Below are positions 26,042-37,554 of a stretch of 64,000 bases of DNA, in pieces. This stretch comes from Aculops lycopersici (lineage: Eukaryota; Arthropoda; Arachnida; Trombidiformes; Eriophyidae), in NCBI GenBank assembly GCA_015350385.1, contig WNKI01000001.1, positions 10,975,302-11,039,301 of the forward strand, read 5' to 3'. A program made the position numbers and the translations under genes. Under the pieces are notes generated by a model that was not told the DNA's origin, did no database searches, and saw only the letters and a program-made list of their open reading frames with translations. Positions within the stretch are counted from its first letter, which is position 1. The number at the start of each line of letters is the position of its first letter.

Positions 26042-27135
26042 ATAGAAGTGAGCGGTTGAGTTAATGGGCGATGTTAGCTGTCGCGTTGTTGTTGGATTTC
26101 CGCTTCCTGTTGTCGCTGCTGCTGCTGCTCTCGCGGGCGCTCAAATCGTGGCAGTTGTTGTCTCCAAGTTTGTATCAAGCAGCGCGAGTGAGAGAGCGAC
26201 ACACACACGCGCGCGCGCGCCCAAAAGCACAACCAAACTTAAACCACTTGGCCCCCCGAAATGGCAGCCAAGTGAAGCCAAGAGAGTGGCACTGCGCTTC
26301 CCGTGCCCATCCGCTGGCATCTCGAGCACTCCACTCGATTGCCATTACGATTGGTTAGTGTTGTTGTTATTATATACAATATGTTATATGGTACAGTATG
26401 TTACATAAAGTGTGATATACAGTCGGCCGCTGACAATGTCTTTGCAACGACACCCATCTCCCCAGAAGCGGGCGAGGGAAGTAGATGCACAAAACAACAC
26501 TTCCCGCTTGCAAAGCAGCACAACGCAACGCAATGCGAGAATGCAAAGCGTGAAGCAGTAAAGTCAGACAGACCGACTGACTGAAGTGCACCGAGTGACT
26601 GAGTGAGTGCAAACCACGTGAAGACAGATGGGCTATAGGATGTAATTCATTCCCGAGTTGCCGGCGTTTGCGGTGGTGGCGGCTCCGGTGTGACTTTACT
26701 TGTTTTTGGCCATGTTGTCGAGGTTTGTCTAGTGGCGGCGGTGGCGGCGGCGGCGGCGCTTGCGCAACAACTCCAACGCCAAACCAGCAAACACTTTGAA
26801 CAAAACTCACGACTCGCCACTCTGAACTCGCAAAAGAGACAACTCTCTCGGCGACTCGCTGTCTTGTGGCCGGATGCAGCAACAGAAAGACAACTACAAC
26901 AACCAGTCTCACGACGACGACGACGACGACGACAACGAGGGAAGTGCAACGAAACTTTTTGCCGAAATGATTGAATCATGACAAAAACCGCGAGGCTAAC
27001 GACCGTGCAACTCAAATTGTAGGACTCACACACTCGATACAAAGCAAACGTCGCGTCAGTTGGCTTCAATTCAGTCAGTTGCACTTCACTTCGGTCGCTC
27101 GCTCTCTCGTTCGCTTGCATGATGGCTGATGGTTG

Positions 27136-27183
27136 ACGTCGAAACGTCGAAACGTCGAGACGTCGAGACGTCGAGATGTCGAG
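27136..27183 (+). repeat. Six tandem copies of an 8-bp unit, ACGTCGAR
   Basis: The units are ACGTCGAA twice, ACGTCGAG three times and ATGTCGAG once, head to tail without spacers. Octamer units are unusual next to the hexamer arrays around them. Confidence 0.9.
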
Positions 27184-27434
27184 ACAAAATCATTAGCTTG
27201 GCGCGCGATCGTCACGCAATCATTTGAGTTTGCAATGGTAAGTAGGAAGAGTGGCGAGTTCCACTTAGATTATAGCCTCCGAGGTTGGCTCTGGCTATAG
27301 CTATAGTTGCAGCGCAAAAGGGGAACTCCGCCGACATTTCAACTCGCCGGCGAGATTTTCAGTCGCGTCTCGTCAGTCTCGTCGGTTTCGTAAGTCTCGT
27401 GAGTCTCGTCAGCTTGAGTTTGCTCTTGGAAGCC

Positions 27435-27530
27435 TCTATTTCTGTTCCTATTGCTATTGCTATTGCTATTCCTATTTCTATTTCTATTTCTATTTCTATT
27501 CCCATTCGCATTCGCATTCCCATTCCTATT
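27435..27530 (+). repeat. Mixed hexamer array (TATTGC, TATTTC, ATTCGC, ATTCCC)
   Basis: Tandem hexamers that change unit along the array, as if each block grew by slippage after a point mutation. The TATTTC block is the reverse complement of the GAAATA array at 24824-24992. Confidence 0.9.
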
Positions 27531-28293
27531 TTACATGCTACACTTGCCATTAGCGACCATCAAAGTGGCAGAATAGTAGCAGCCGTCAGCGTGGCCGTCA
27601 GTGTAGCTCAAATTCAAATTGAATTTCAAGTCTCGTTCTGTTTGTTGCGTTGGCTTTTCTATTTTGTGTGTGTCCCGCTCAAAGTCGAGTTGTTGTTTCC
27701 TAGCGCGCTTATAGTGCGCGCGTTGCTCCGGTCCGTGTGAGTCACAGCTCGCAACCTGCGAGTGGCACAACTGGCAGAGTGGCGCAGTGGAAAAAAACAG
27801 CGCAACACAGGGGCGAGCAAAAAAGGTAGCATCCAGGTAAAAGGTACAACGACCACGAAGAGGCAGGCAAAAGGTAAGTGGCGAGTGCAAGTTTTATTGA
27901 AAAGTCGCTACGCTTTGTATGCGGCGCGTCTCTCTCTCTCGCTCTCTGCCTCCACCTACTTGAGCGAGCAGCGGCGGCAGTGGTAGTGGTAGTTTTTGTA
28001 CTGTAAAGTCGCTGCTCTTGCTCAGCTCGCACTCTCTGCAACCTTTCCAGTTGCCTCAGTTTGCCAACCAACTAAAAGTTTTACCTTTTTCCAGCTCACA
28101 AGTGGCGAGAGTTTGCAATAGAAAACAACAATAACACAACACAACACAAGCCAGCGACGAGACGCTCAAAACTCGCGAGCTGCTACGCTAGGCTGCCCTT
28201 GTGCACGCGCGCGCCTCTCGCCTGTGTGAACCGCCGCCGCCACCAACAATCTCTCGGCTCCTTGTTGCTGCGCGCAGGTGAGAGACCGACTGC

Positions 28294-28369
28294 TCTTTTG
28301 AGTTTGAGTTTGAGTATGAGTTTGCGTTTGCTTTTGCTTTTAGTTTTGCGTTTAGTTTTAGTTTTAGTT
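28294..28369 (+). repeat. Hexamer array (TTTGAG, TTTTGC, TTTTAG)
   Basis: A drifting hexamer array. A TTTTAG block recurs in the array at 28650-28725, and GCAAAA, the complement of TTTTGC, recurs at 42341-42374. Confidence 0.85.
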
Positions 28370-28452
28370 GTCGTCGGAGAGCGCAAACCAAATGAGCAGC
28401 ACACACCTTTTGCCTCTTACCTGAGACTCGCTCTGCTCCCTGCGCCAGCCAA

Positions 28453-28480
28453 CCAGCCAGCCAGCCAGCCAGCCAGCCAG
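28453..28480 (+). repeat. (CCAG)n tetranucleotide repeat
   Basis: About seven CCAG/CAGC units. Shorter copies occur near 46625-46645 and 56135-56157. Confidence 0.85.
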
Positions 28481-28649
28481 CCCGACTGCCACTACCTTTT
28501 GCGTGTTGTGCGGTTACGTCGACGCCACCGGCGCTCCGGTCTCACTTTAGTCTCTCAATTTTGGCTAGTCGCTTCACAAGCGTCCGTCGACTTTGCTCGC
28601 TAAATTTGGGAGCAGAACTGGAGAAGTGGGCGTGGCGCGGCGGGCAGCA

Positions 28650-28725
28650 GCTTTAGTTTCAGTTTTAGTTTTAGCTGGAGTTTCGTTTCAGCTTCGGCTT
28701 CGGCTTCGGCTTCGGCTTCGGCTCT
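28650..28725 (+). repeat. Hexamer array (TTTTAG then CTTCGG)
   Basis: A TTTTAG-like block is followed by five near-perfect CTTCGG units. Confidence 0.85.
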
Positions 28726-29099
28726 AGCTTGAGGTTGGCCAGTCGAAGCGGACGAAAAGTTTTGCTGGCGTATAGATTGCAGCAGACGGCCGCTGCTCCT
28801 GCTACACATACACAATCGCAGCTACCGCCGCTACGATTGCAAGGCAACTCTCTATGCTATAAGCTATGGCGAATGCTTTAGATTTGAATTGTTGGATCCA
28901 CCAACAACGACGACGACGACGACGACAACAACAACAAGCGAGCGGCAAAAGTCGAGGCAAACTAAGGCAACGCCAGCAACAACAACATCACGAGAGAGCA
29001 GCAGCTTCGAAAAGAGCAGCTAGCCGAGCAACTGAGAGCAGAAGCGTAAGCCTGTCACTGAAATGCGCACGCACATGATTAATGATCCGGCCATCGAAG

Positions 29100-29172
29100 C
29101 GCGGCGGCGGCGGCGGCGGCGGTTGTTGTAGTAGTAGTAGTAGTTGTTGTTGTTGTTGTTGTTGTTGTTGTG
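29100..29172 (+). repeat. Compound triplet repeat (GGC)n(GTA)n(GTT)n
   Basis: Three adjoining triplet blocks. They produce poly-Gly/Cys and poly-Gln/Asn/Pro frames that are not genes. Confidence 0.85.
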
Positions 29173-30267
29173 CGTTGTTGTTGCTGTTGTGGTGGTTGCT
29201 GCTGTTGTTATTGCTGCTGCTGCTCCAATGCAAGTTTTCCTATTGCCTTTCTCTTTCTTTGATAGGATAACATTTGATCGGCTGGAGCTGCAGAAGTTTG
29301 TACTTAGTTTGTTGCCGCTGAGATCAACTTGGCGCTTTGCTCTCCTTGGTGCGCGATGCAAAACTCAACCGAGAGGACCGGTGGAAATTGTAGAGCGTTT
29401 GCAATAAAACGAGACAAGATGAGACGAGACGAAAGGAAAGGAAACAAGTGACGGCCGGCGAACAGAAAGCGTCTTGGCAAAATTTGCATGCGCCTTTGCG
29501 AGCGGACCGCTCTTAGTTGGGCCGCTAGCTTGCCAAAATCAAAAGTTGCGTTGCCAGTGCCGCTGCTGCCAATTCGAACCTGGAGCAAGATCCTCGCCAA
29601 TCGCAGTCGGCGCCGAGTTTCGCGAGATCCTCGTCGGAAACTGGGGACCCCGAGAGGAGCGCAGAGGAGAAGGAAACTGAATCAGCGCGCTACCGTCGCC
29701 GCTTCTGCTGCTATTGCTGCTCAATCGCCTAATGGTTCCGTGGCGTCAGTGCGCCTGTCCCGTCGCTGCTGACTCGCCCGCCCGCCCGTCTGCCAGCTTG
29801 AGAGTGCAGCCTGACTGGCAAGCTGTCAGGCAAGCCAGTGAGGCAGGCAGGCAGGCGGCAGCGAGTGAGACTTGCGTTGCTGGATTGGCGACTGACAGCC
29901 AGAGCTAGCGGCCGTCGCAGTGGCGGCGCTCGCAATTCACTGCTCTGCTGCTTGCTCATCGTCACACCGTCGATGCTCACTTTGGTTGCAGTATCGGCGG
30001 CGGCGGCGGCGACGGCGACTCTAGTATGCGCTCTAGGCGCATTGTTGCCCGAGTTAACAGTTGAGTCGACGACGACCGAAGAGAGAAGAGAAGAGAGAAG
30101 AGAAGGGAAGAGAGCGAAGTGAGCAGCCGGAGCGAGCGCTCCAAGTGAGCAACCAAAGGCCCGCCCCCATTCAGGCCGTCCTATAAGCCGCCGCGCTTGT
30201 GAGCGGACGGGACGTCGCGCGCGCTGAGGCGACGGGACAATTCGACGAGTAGACTGAGCAGTCGACT

Positions 30268-30344
30268 GGTTCGGTTCGGTTCGGTTCGGTTCGGTTCAGT
30301 TCGGTTCGGTTTAGTTCGGTTTGGTTTGGTCTGGTCTGGTCTGG
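30268..30344 (+). repeat. (GGTTC)n pentamer array
   Basis: About ten GGTTC units pass into GGTTT and GGTCT variants at the right end. Related pentamer arrays with other units occur at 47564, 55726 and 59339. Confidence 0.9.
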
Positions 30345-31222
30345 AATTCCGCACGACACTGCTGCGTGTGTGAGAAAAGAGCAACTTCAGCTGATGTTGG
30401 TGGTGGCGGCGGCGGCTCTACTTCTACTCTGCCTCGACTACGATGGCCGCGGCGACGAGCGAAGAAGAAGAACTAGAAGAAGACAGATAGACAGGCCGGA
30501 CTGATGAAAATGATTAATGATAAATTGTGCGAGGGAAGCTAGTTGTACACTTTGCCTGGCGCTGCTCCGCTTCCTCTCGCTCAGTCGACTGCTCGACTGC
30601 TCAACTGTTCCACTCGGCAACAGAGTCAGCGGCGGCGCCGCCGCCGCCAGCAGCCAAGAGCATCGGCGACAGAGGTAGTCGGCGCGGCGGCAGAAACCTC
30701 GGCAGAGCCACCACTGGAACCAGCAGCAGCTTCGCTGGCTTCGTCGTGGTCGAGCCGGCTCCTCTTTCCACTCCAAGCGAATGGAGTCAAATTTTTTATT
30801 CCATTCGCTTGCCACAGAGAGGAGAGCAAATACGAATGCGAACGCCAATATGAATATGAATATGAATGTGAATTGTATACCAATGTGAATATCAATACAG
30901 AGGCTAAATTAAAAATAGAATTTGAAACAAAACAAAAACTTTTATTGCCCGTTAATTTGTCAACAAGACAAGCCGACAACGAAAACCGCGATCACAAGCA
31001 CGACGAGCGATTCACTTGATTCCAACCAAATCAACCGCAAAGTCGGCGGACATCTGAGATCAATTTAACCATCGGCAATCGAGCTGATTATTGCTTGTAT
31101 CGGTGTTCAAGGTTCGGGCAGCACCAATGGTCGCGCTGAGAAAGAGAGGAAGGATCAATGGGAGAGAGCGAGACCGAGAGAAATTCAATATGACAGAAAA
31201 TTGAGACTTCGTATCTGTTTGG

Positions 31223-31243
31223 TTTTGGTCTTGGTCTTGGTCT
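31223..31243 (+). repeat. (TTGGTC)n hexamer array
   Basis: Three to four TTGGTC units, the reverse complement of the GACCAA array in the CABIT intron. Confidence 0.8.
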
Positions 31244-31588
31244 TTGCTCTCTCTCTCTCTCCCTCTCGCTCGTCAATTGCAATCATGTGAGACGCCTAAA
31301 ATCAACAGGCGGTTCATTTCCACTTGGGCGCCCCGGGCGTGAAAAGCCAAAAAGCCGCAGACACAGCGGCACACAGTCACTGCTAGAAAGTCACTGGCAC
31401 AGATCGCGTTGTGGCGCTTGTGGCGCTGGAAGCACGCGAACGCCGCGACCGCCGCCACTCACACGGAGCACACGGTGGCCAAATTGAGATGGATCGCTTA
31501 TCAATTGGAAGCTCACGTCAGCTACCTGAATTTGCGGTTAATTTGGTGATCATAATCACGACCATCATCATTCTTCCGTCTCCTTCTC

Positions 31589-31594
31589 TTTATT
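31589..31594 (-). terminator. Candidate polyadenylation signal of Dfd
   Basis: AATAAA on the minus strand, about 290 bp beyond the Dfd stop codon. I noticed no canonical signal closer to the stop. This implies a short 3' UTR if it is used. Confidence 0.5.
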
Positions 31595-31883
31595 TGGTGC
31601 CCATTCATCGTCGCTGTCCACACTTCTTCTTCTCTCTCATTGGTTTTTATTGGTTCTGATTTGTGGTGACAGGCGCCGCGCGCGCGCGCGCCACTTGATT
31701 GATTGGCGTGCGGTGGCCACTGCGGCCGCGGCTGCACCCATTGCACTAGGAACACAAACTCGGCCCGTCTCTTCGTTCGACGGGCGACGGCAGCAGCAGC
31801 AACAGTGGCTTTTCTATTGAGTGGGCGCCGCAAACAGGCAAAAGCTACTACCAGCTAGCACCTTATTAGCACCAACACGTGGT

Positions 31884-34800
31884 TTATCTGTTGCAGGTGA
31901 TGCTGTTGGCGAAGTTATGTGTGTGCTGATCCTGTTCCTGCTGCTGCTGCTGCTGGTGTTGTTGCTGTTGTAGGTGATGCTGAAGCTGTTGCTGCTGAGG
32001 ATCATAGAGTTGGAGGTGGCAGAATTTAGCGTCTACTTGTTGCTCACAGTTGCTTTCCTGCTTAACTGTCACCACTTCCTGTTTTATCGCCAGCGAAGTG
32101 GCATCTTGGTGGCTCGCCACAGAGTTCACAGCAGCCGCCACCACTGCCGCCGAAGCCGAAGCCGAGGCCGAGGCGGAGGCCAGGATGGCAGCTTTGCTCT
32201 GTCGCTGGCGGCCGCCACTCTTGGCCGCGGCGTTTCCCGAGCCACCTGGTCCCGCTTGTTGCGACTCACTCGAATTAGTTTTAGTGGAAGTGGTTGTTGC
32301 GTTTGTTGTGGTTGCCGTTGCGCTTGATATAGCACCCGAGTTGCCATTACTCGCAGTGCCGCCCTCACTAGTCACTTGCGGCTTCTTTTTCACATTCTTC
32401 GTGTTTGGCAAATTGTTGTCCTTCTTGTACTTCATTCGCCTATTTTGGAACCAAATCTTTATTTGCCTCTCGGTGAGCTTCAAATTGTGCGCTATCTCGA
32501 TGCGTCGCCGGCGCGACAGGTATTTGCTAGTGTGAAATTCCTGCTCCAATTGGAGGATTTGGTATCTCGTGTACGCAGTCCGTTGGCGCTTTTGGTCGGC
32601 CGAATAGGAGACATTGGAACCCGCTGCGTTTTTTATTTTATTTTTTTGTTTTTCCTTGATTTGCGTCAGGAGAGTCGGATTTTATTTTCGTTTTGCAAAT
32701 CAAATGCAAATTGCGCAGGTAAGCCAATGGAGACGAGGGAGCAGAGTAATGGGAAAAGGAGCGGAGTGGAGCGGAGTGAAAATTAGGTTGTGAGTGCACA
32801 GAGCGGCGTAGGTATTGGTATAGGTATAGGTAAGGAGAGATTTGCTGGTTAGTGTCCAAGATTTAACTCGAGTTTAGTTTTTGAGAAGTTGCGATGAGAT
32901 AAGCTCAAAATTTGTGGCCCTCAAGTCGCCCGTTGAGTTGTCTGTTTGCCTCCGCAAGTCATCTCACTAGAAACTCCGACTGACTTCTCAATCTCCTCTG
33001 CCAATTCTCACCAGCACCAGCGCCGGCAACAATATTTGTTGGCTGGTAACAAACTGCCGCTGCCATTGCCACTGCCGCTTGACTTGGCACATAATTCATC
33101 TCTCAAGTCTCTTTAGTCTCTCTAGTTGCGGCGGCAGTTGTGGCAGATTTAACGTCTTCATCTCGCAGTTTGGTTTTCTTTTGAAAAGCGCCAGAGCTTC
33201 TCTCCTTCTCTGAAAATGGGGAAAATGGGAGAAATGAGAAAAATCATGAGCCACAACGAGACGCCAAGACAAGCGGCAAGCCGAGGCCAATGCGAGAAAA
33301 TTTTGCACATCTTAAAACTGAACTGTTATTTTGACTGCGACGCTGGAGCGGCCAGAAACCACACTTACTTTGCGACAAATTCACGCGACTGTAGGTGAGA
33401 GGTCAATAAATAAGCGTCATCAGATAAAAGCGCAAAACTTTTCCAATTGGCTTCGGCTGTGGGCGCTTCATTTTCTCAGGTTCAAAAAATGATTTGCTCG
33501 TTGATTTGAAGGGGAATCCCTTCTGCTTGGCGTTGTTTTTGTCGCCGACCACTTGCCGTGCTAAATAGCAAACAGATTAAATCACGAACACACAGACACA
33601 CAAATGAGCTCGACGATAAATTAAATTTTGCAGCAACGGGGAGTGCTTCGACGGGGAAATAGGTGAGCCAGAGTAGAAGTGTCTAGTCAACTAGAGGATG
33701 GCAAAATGGACCGACTGACGCGAAGCTAGCGCGCAAACTCGAATAGGACAACTAATCGCTCGCATCGCATCGCATCTCCACAACTATAACCTGAAACTCT
33801 AACTAAAAACTTCGACTCACTTACCGAGCTGATTGCGCATCCACGGATACACGGCCGCCGATTGAGTTGCATCCTGTCGGGCTTGCTGCTCAGTTTCCTC
33901 TGGGTCGGCGAGACTCTCGCTTGACTCGTCGCTTAGACTTGACTCGTTGTTGATCTCGTTGGCCAGAGTTATTGTTGTTGTTGTTGTTGTGGTCGCGGGC
34001 ATTGGCGTGGAATGAATGGAAAGCTTGGCTTGCGCTTGGGGCGAGGAGGAGGAGGACAACGAGGTGTGCGGCGAGCTGCCATTTCGATCGGGAGCTGGAT
34101 CTATATAGCGACTTGCAATAGTTGGTTGTTGGAGTGGCACTCCAACATTTGTATTGTACTCGCCGGTCGCCTGTTGGAGCTGATGCTGCGCTTGCTGATT
34201 GGCCGCGGCCGCCAACTCCAACTCTTGGTAGCTGGTCACCTGCGATTGTTGCATCGACAGGTGAGGGTGCTGGTGATGGGACGCCGGGTGGTGGTGTTGT
34301 TGTTGCTGCTGCTGCTGCAGGTGGTTGATTGACTGCTGAGGGTGCTGGAGGTGAGGCTGGTGGTGTTGGTGGTTGTGTTGGTGGTGATTGAATGGTGATT
34401 GCATTTGTGCCGTGAGATGTTGTGCTTGCTGTTGGCTTGGTGGAGTTTGCAAATTTTGGTTGTTGTGATTCTGACTCTGGCTCTGGCTCTGGTGGTTTTG
34501 GTGGTTGGTGACTTGAAGTTGCAACTGGCTCTGACTCTGGCTCGCCGAGGACGACGTTAAGCCACCTGCCGCGGGCCTGTGATTGGGAATTGGAGTTTGT
34601 GGCTGAACCAGCTGGTGCTGGTGTTGGTGTTGTTGCAGCAAATCGGGCGATTGCTCGTTAGAGTGCTGCTGCTGCTGCTGTTGCACCAATCTAGGCGACT
34701 GGATGCTAGAGTGCTGATGAACTTGGTGGTGCATAAGTTGCTGGATCCCGGCGGAGCCATTCGGTAGCGCGCCCGCGATGCCCACAGGTGTCTGCGCTCC

Positions 34801-35403
34801 GATTGGCTCGCCGCCAGCCACGAGCTGCTGCTGCTGTTGGTAGCCTTGTTGGTATGCTTGATGATGTAGCTGTTGTTGTTGTTGTTGCTGCTGCTGCTGA
34901 ATGTGTTGCTGGTGTATATGATGCTGGTGGTGCGAGTAGTGGTGTTGGAGGTGAGGGTGTTGTTGTTGTTGCTGCTGCTGGGCGTGATGTTGCAGGTGAG
35001 CGTGTGTCGCCTGGGTGGCAACCGGATGCTGACCATGCGATAGCTGGTGGTGCGGTGAGCTATTGGTGGCCGCGGCAGCAGCCGCGGCGGCGGCAGCGGC
35101 GGCCGCCATTTGGTCATGCTGATGCTGGTGGTGGTTGTGGTATTGACTTGGGTGGTGGTGATATAGGTTGTGGCTTTGCTGACTAACGGCCACCGCGTCG
35201 CTCGCCGGCGCCGCCGCCAGCTGATGCCCGGCCACTTGGTGATCTGTTGCGCTGGCAATCATTGTCGCCGCACTCGATACGTCACCTGTTACCCCCACCA
35301 GACCGCCCGCGCCCGCGCCTATAATCGCACCAGTGCTCATCTGGTGGTGGTGGTGGCCACCCAAGTGGTGGTGGTGATTATAGAATTGATGATTGAACTG
35401 CAT
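31884..35403 (-). CDS. Dfd: Hox transcription factor Deformed
   Basis: Two exons, 33825-35403 and 31884-32623, are joined by a 1.2-kb intron (GTAAGT donor, GCAG acceptor). They splice in phase within an Ala codon to 772 codons. Dfd is a homeodomain transcription factor specifying gnathal or anterior leg-bearing segments. YPWM, the Extradenticle-binding motif, is at 519-522. The homeodomain (about 537-596) starts QKRQRTAYTRYQI and has IKIWFQNRRMKYKK. It is followed by DNNLPNTKNVKKK; the LPNTKNV tail is diagnostic of Dfd/Hox4. Unusual residues are Q15, Q18, HTSK at 21-24 and Y56, where fly Dfd has W. The 500-residue N-terminus is dominated by His/Gln runs, and the C-terminus is Gln-rich. An in-frame TAG lies seven codons upstream of the ATG. 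Intron position between YPWM and homeodomain is typical of Hox genes. Confidence 0.95.
32624..33824 (-). other. Intron of Dfd
   Basis: A 1.2-kb intron between the YPWM exon and the homeodomain exon. I see no coding content or structured RNA in it. Short GGTATA-type repeats lie around 32808-32835. Confidence 0.8.
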
Positions 35404-37554
35404 ACTTGACCTTGCCTGCTACTACTTCAGTTGAAATTTTCCTCAAGCCAAGTCAACTCATTTGATCACTCACTCGCTCAAAACTTGCGCTTTAATTATT
35501 AATTTAAACTTGATCCTCCCCCCCCAATTTTGTTCGATTATTCTTCGATCGATCGATTGGTTGTTTGTTTTGCTTTGAATGACTTGACTCGTTACGACTT
35601 GTGTGACAAATTCGATACTTGCTGTGTGTTGCCTCAAAAATTTGCACAGCCACTCTATCGTTTAACAGGCTCTCTTTTTCTACCTGCGGCTTGCGTATCA
35701 ATGGACCAAACTGCCTTGCGTCCAGTCTAAACTTCTCGTCGGGAAGAACCTTTTGCTCGCGTTCGGCCAAAAAACTCCTCGCTCTCTCTCTCCCTCTCAG
35801 TGATTTGTTGTTAAAAGTTAAAGTCTAACTTCGATTTCCGAGCCACTCGCACAGACACGACAAATTTACGCGCGACCACGACTGTGTCGCTCAGAGTGAG
35901 TGCTCTAGCCGAGCTGAGCTGAGTTGGACCGACTGATGTTAACCTCACTGAAGAAGTGTCCATTGCGCATGATCGATACTCTGTGTCCGAAGCGGCCGGC
36001 GCTATGCAATTCTTTGGAAGTGTTTGATCTGATTGAATTCTATTGCCCTTCGCAAGTCGAGCTCCGGTGCAAAGGGGCTCACTTTTGGCAATGCGATATG
36101 ATTGATTCCTTGTTAATTGGACGCGCCAATCGCACTTGCGGCTCCTCTTTTCCTCGCTCTCTACTCTAACATCTCTCTCCTCCTCCCCCTTCGCCCTTCT
36201 TTTCTCCTCCTTTTAACCCAAGATTGGTGTAATTCGCGCGCTGGCACACTCAAAAAAGTCGCAAAAAAGTCGAGACACACACAACAAGTGGTTCATAAAG
36301 TTGTGAGCGATGATTTCCTTGCTTACTCCGTTTGTGAGCGAGATGAAGAGAAAAAGTTTTCCTTTCCACCCGAAGCTCGAGCTAGCGCGCTTGTAACGCC
36401 CTCTCTAGGCTGACGACGGCACTAGGGTCGCGCGAGGCAACCTAGAGGATGGATCATAGAGGGCGCCTGAAGCAGCAGCCACACATACCACCAACACAGG
36501 CACCACACCGAGGCTCGAGGGCGCGCAACAGACAATAATAGGTAAGTTTACCCATCACTACCTTGCTCTAATTTTAGCGCCCAACCATGTTTTTACACAA
36601 AGACCGCCTGTCAATTAATTATAAACAATTATTGTATTTCACAATTATCACCAAGCTGACTTCTCCGCCAAAAGACTTATTTCACATTTATACTCTCAGA
36701 TTAAACTCTAAACAGGCAGCTTGTTTCTCATTGGCGACAATGATTATCGAGAAAAAGCTTCTGAGATGTCCATGTGTTGTGTGGTATGTGGTATGAATTT
36801 TCGCGAGCTACCTGTTGTGCAGTGTGATCTATTCAAGACTGTCTAGTTAAACTGCTTGCTTTCAATGATTTCAATGGTGAGCTGTTGTCAAAAATGATGG
36901 ACTTACTTTGGTAGATCCCCTCGGCCAATGCAGCTATAGTTCCAACAGAACGAAATGCGGTGAGAGCTGATTCTATTTTTGCAAGTTAGTCCAAATATTG
37001 CAAACTCTATTGTATCACAGCGGTAATATTATTGGTCTGAGTATAGCAATAATAACAATAAATGGCAGACAGGAAACTGACCTCAAGTAAGCCCTTGGCA
37101 AATACACTTTGGAGCTGAATGTATCGATTAGTTGAGCTTGAAATGAAGAGTTTGTCGTGATGTGGCCGCCACACCAATTGGATTCACACGGACACACTGC
37201 AGCAGTTTCTAAGATGGCCACTTGTAACTCAACCGGCTACTGTAGTTATTAGTGGTTGGGCAAAAAGGAGCCAAGTAGGTAAGAGAAAAAGAGGCGTCGA
37301 CGCGACATCTGTTGTCCAATTATCATGATGTTAGGATTGTCTCCCGAAGAAGACGAACGAGTTTAATCTAGTTCACCACTTCGATCAGCTGTATTTGGTC
37401 ATTTTGTTGAGTTTTCATCATTCCCTCGTAGTCCTTTTCGCTTTCGTCCTCGTTTTTTCTCTCTCATCATCACGTTTGTTGAGGTGTGATCGATGCATCA
37501 TTTCGATTCAACTACCAACCTCCTGATCTATGAATAATAAACTGAAGAATCAAT
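35404..37554. other. Upstream region of Dfd, downstream of the secreted-protein gene
   Basis: No gene is supported. The segment should hold the Dfd promoter and 5' UTR, although I see no clear TATA box. Partial CTCF-like elements, ACGCCCTCT and AGAGGGCGC, lie near 36399 and 36457. One CAACAAGTGG copy is at 36282-36291. There is a C-rich run at about 35517-35526. Confidence 0.5.

Larger units (their letters stand above)
24548..31588. other. Microsatellite-rich region between the convergent CABIT and Dfd genes
   Basis: I find no gene here. Long open frames such as 24821-25246 (Glu-Ile repeats) and 26370-26912 are created by hexamer arrays or are chance. The region carries many tandem arrays of 5- to 8-base units, listed separately. 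Motif TGATTAAT occurs at 29076 and 30511. In a standard cluster the anterior neighbour of Dfd would be Hox3 or pb; neither is present. Confidence 0.6.

Noticed and set aside
28453..28480. CRISPR-like or tandem protein-coding repeat
   Set aside because: It is a simple CCAG tetranucleotide run without spacers.
31884..32623. Identification of the first homeodomain as Hox3 because of MKYKKD and HTSKY
   Set aside because: LPNTKNV after the homeodomain, RRRRIEIAH and KRQRTAYTRYQ are Dfd features; Hox3 has RPRR and a different tail.
34557..35258. 233-codon frame antisense-shifted in the Dfd first exon
   Set aside because: It is a shifted frame of the CAN-repeat codons of Dfd; the Dfd frame has YPWM and a correct splice into the homeodomain.
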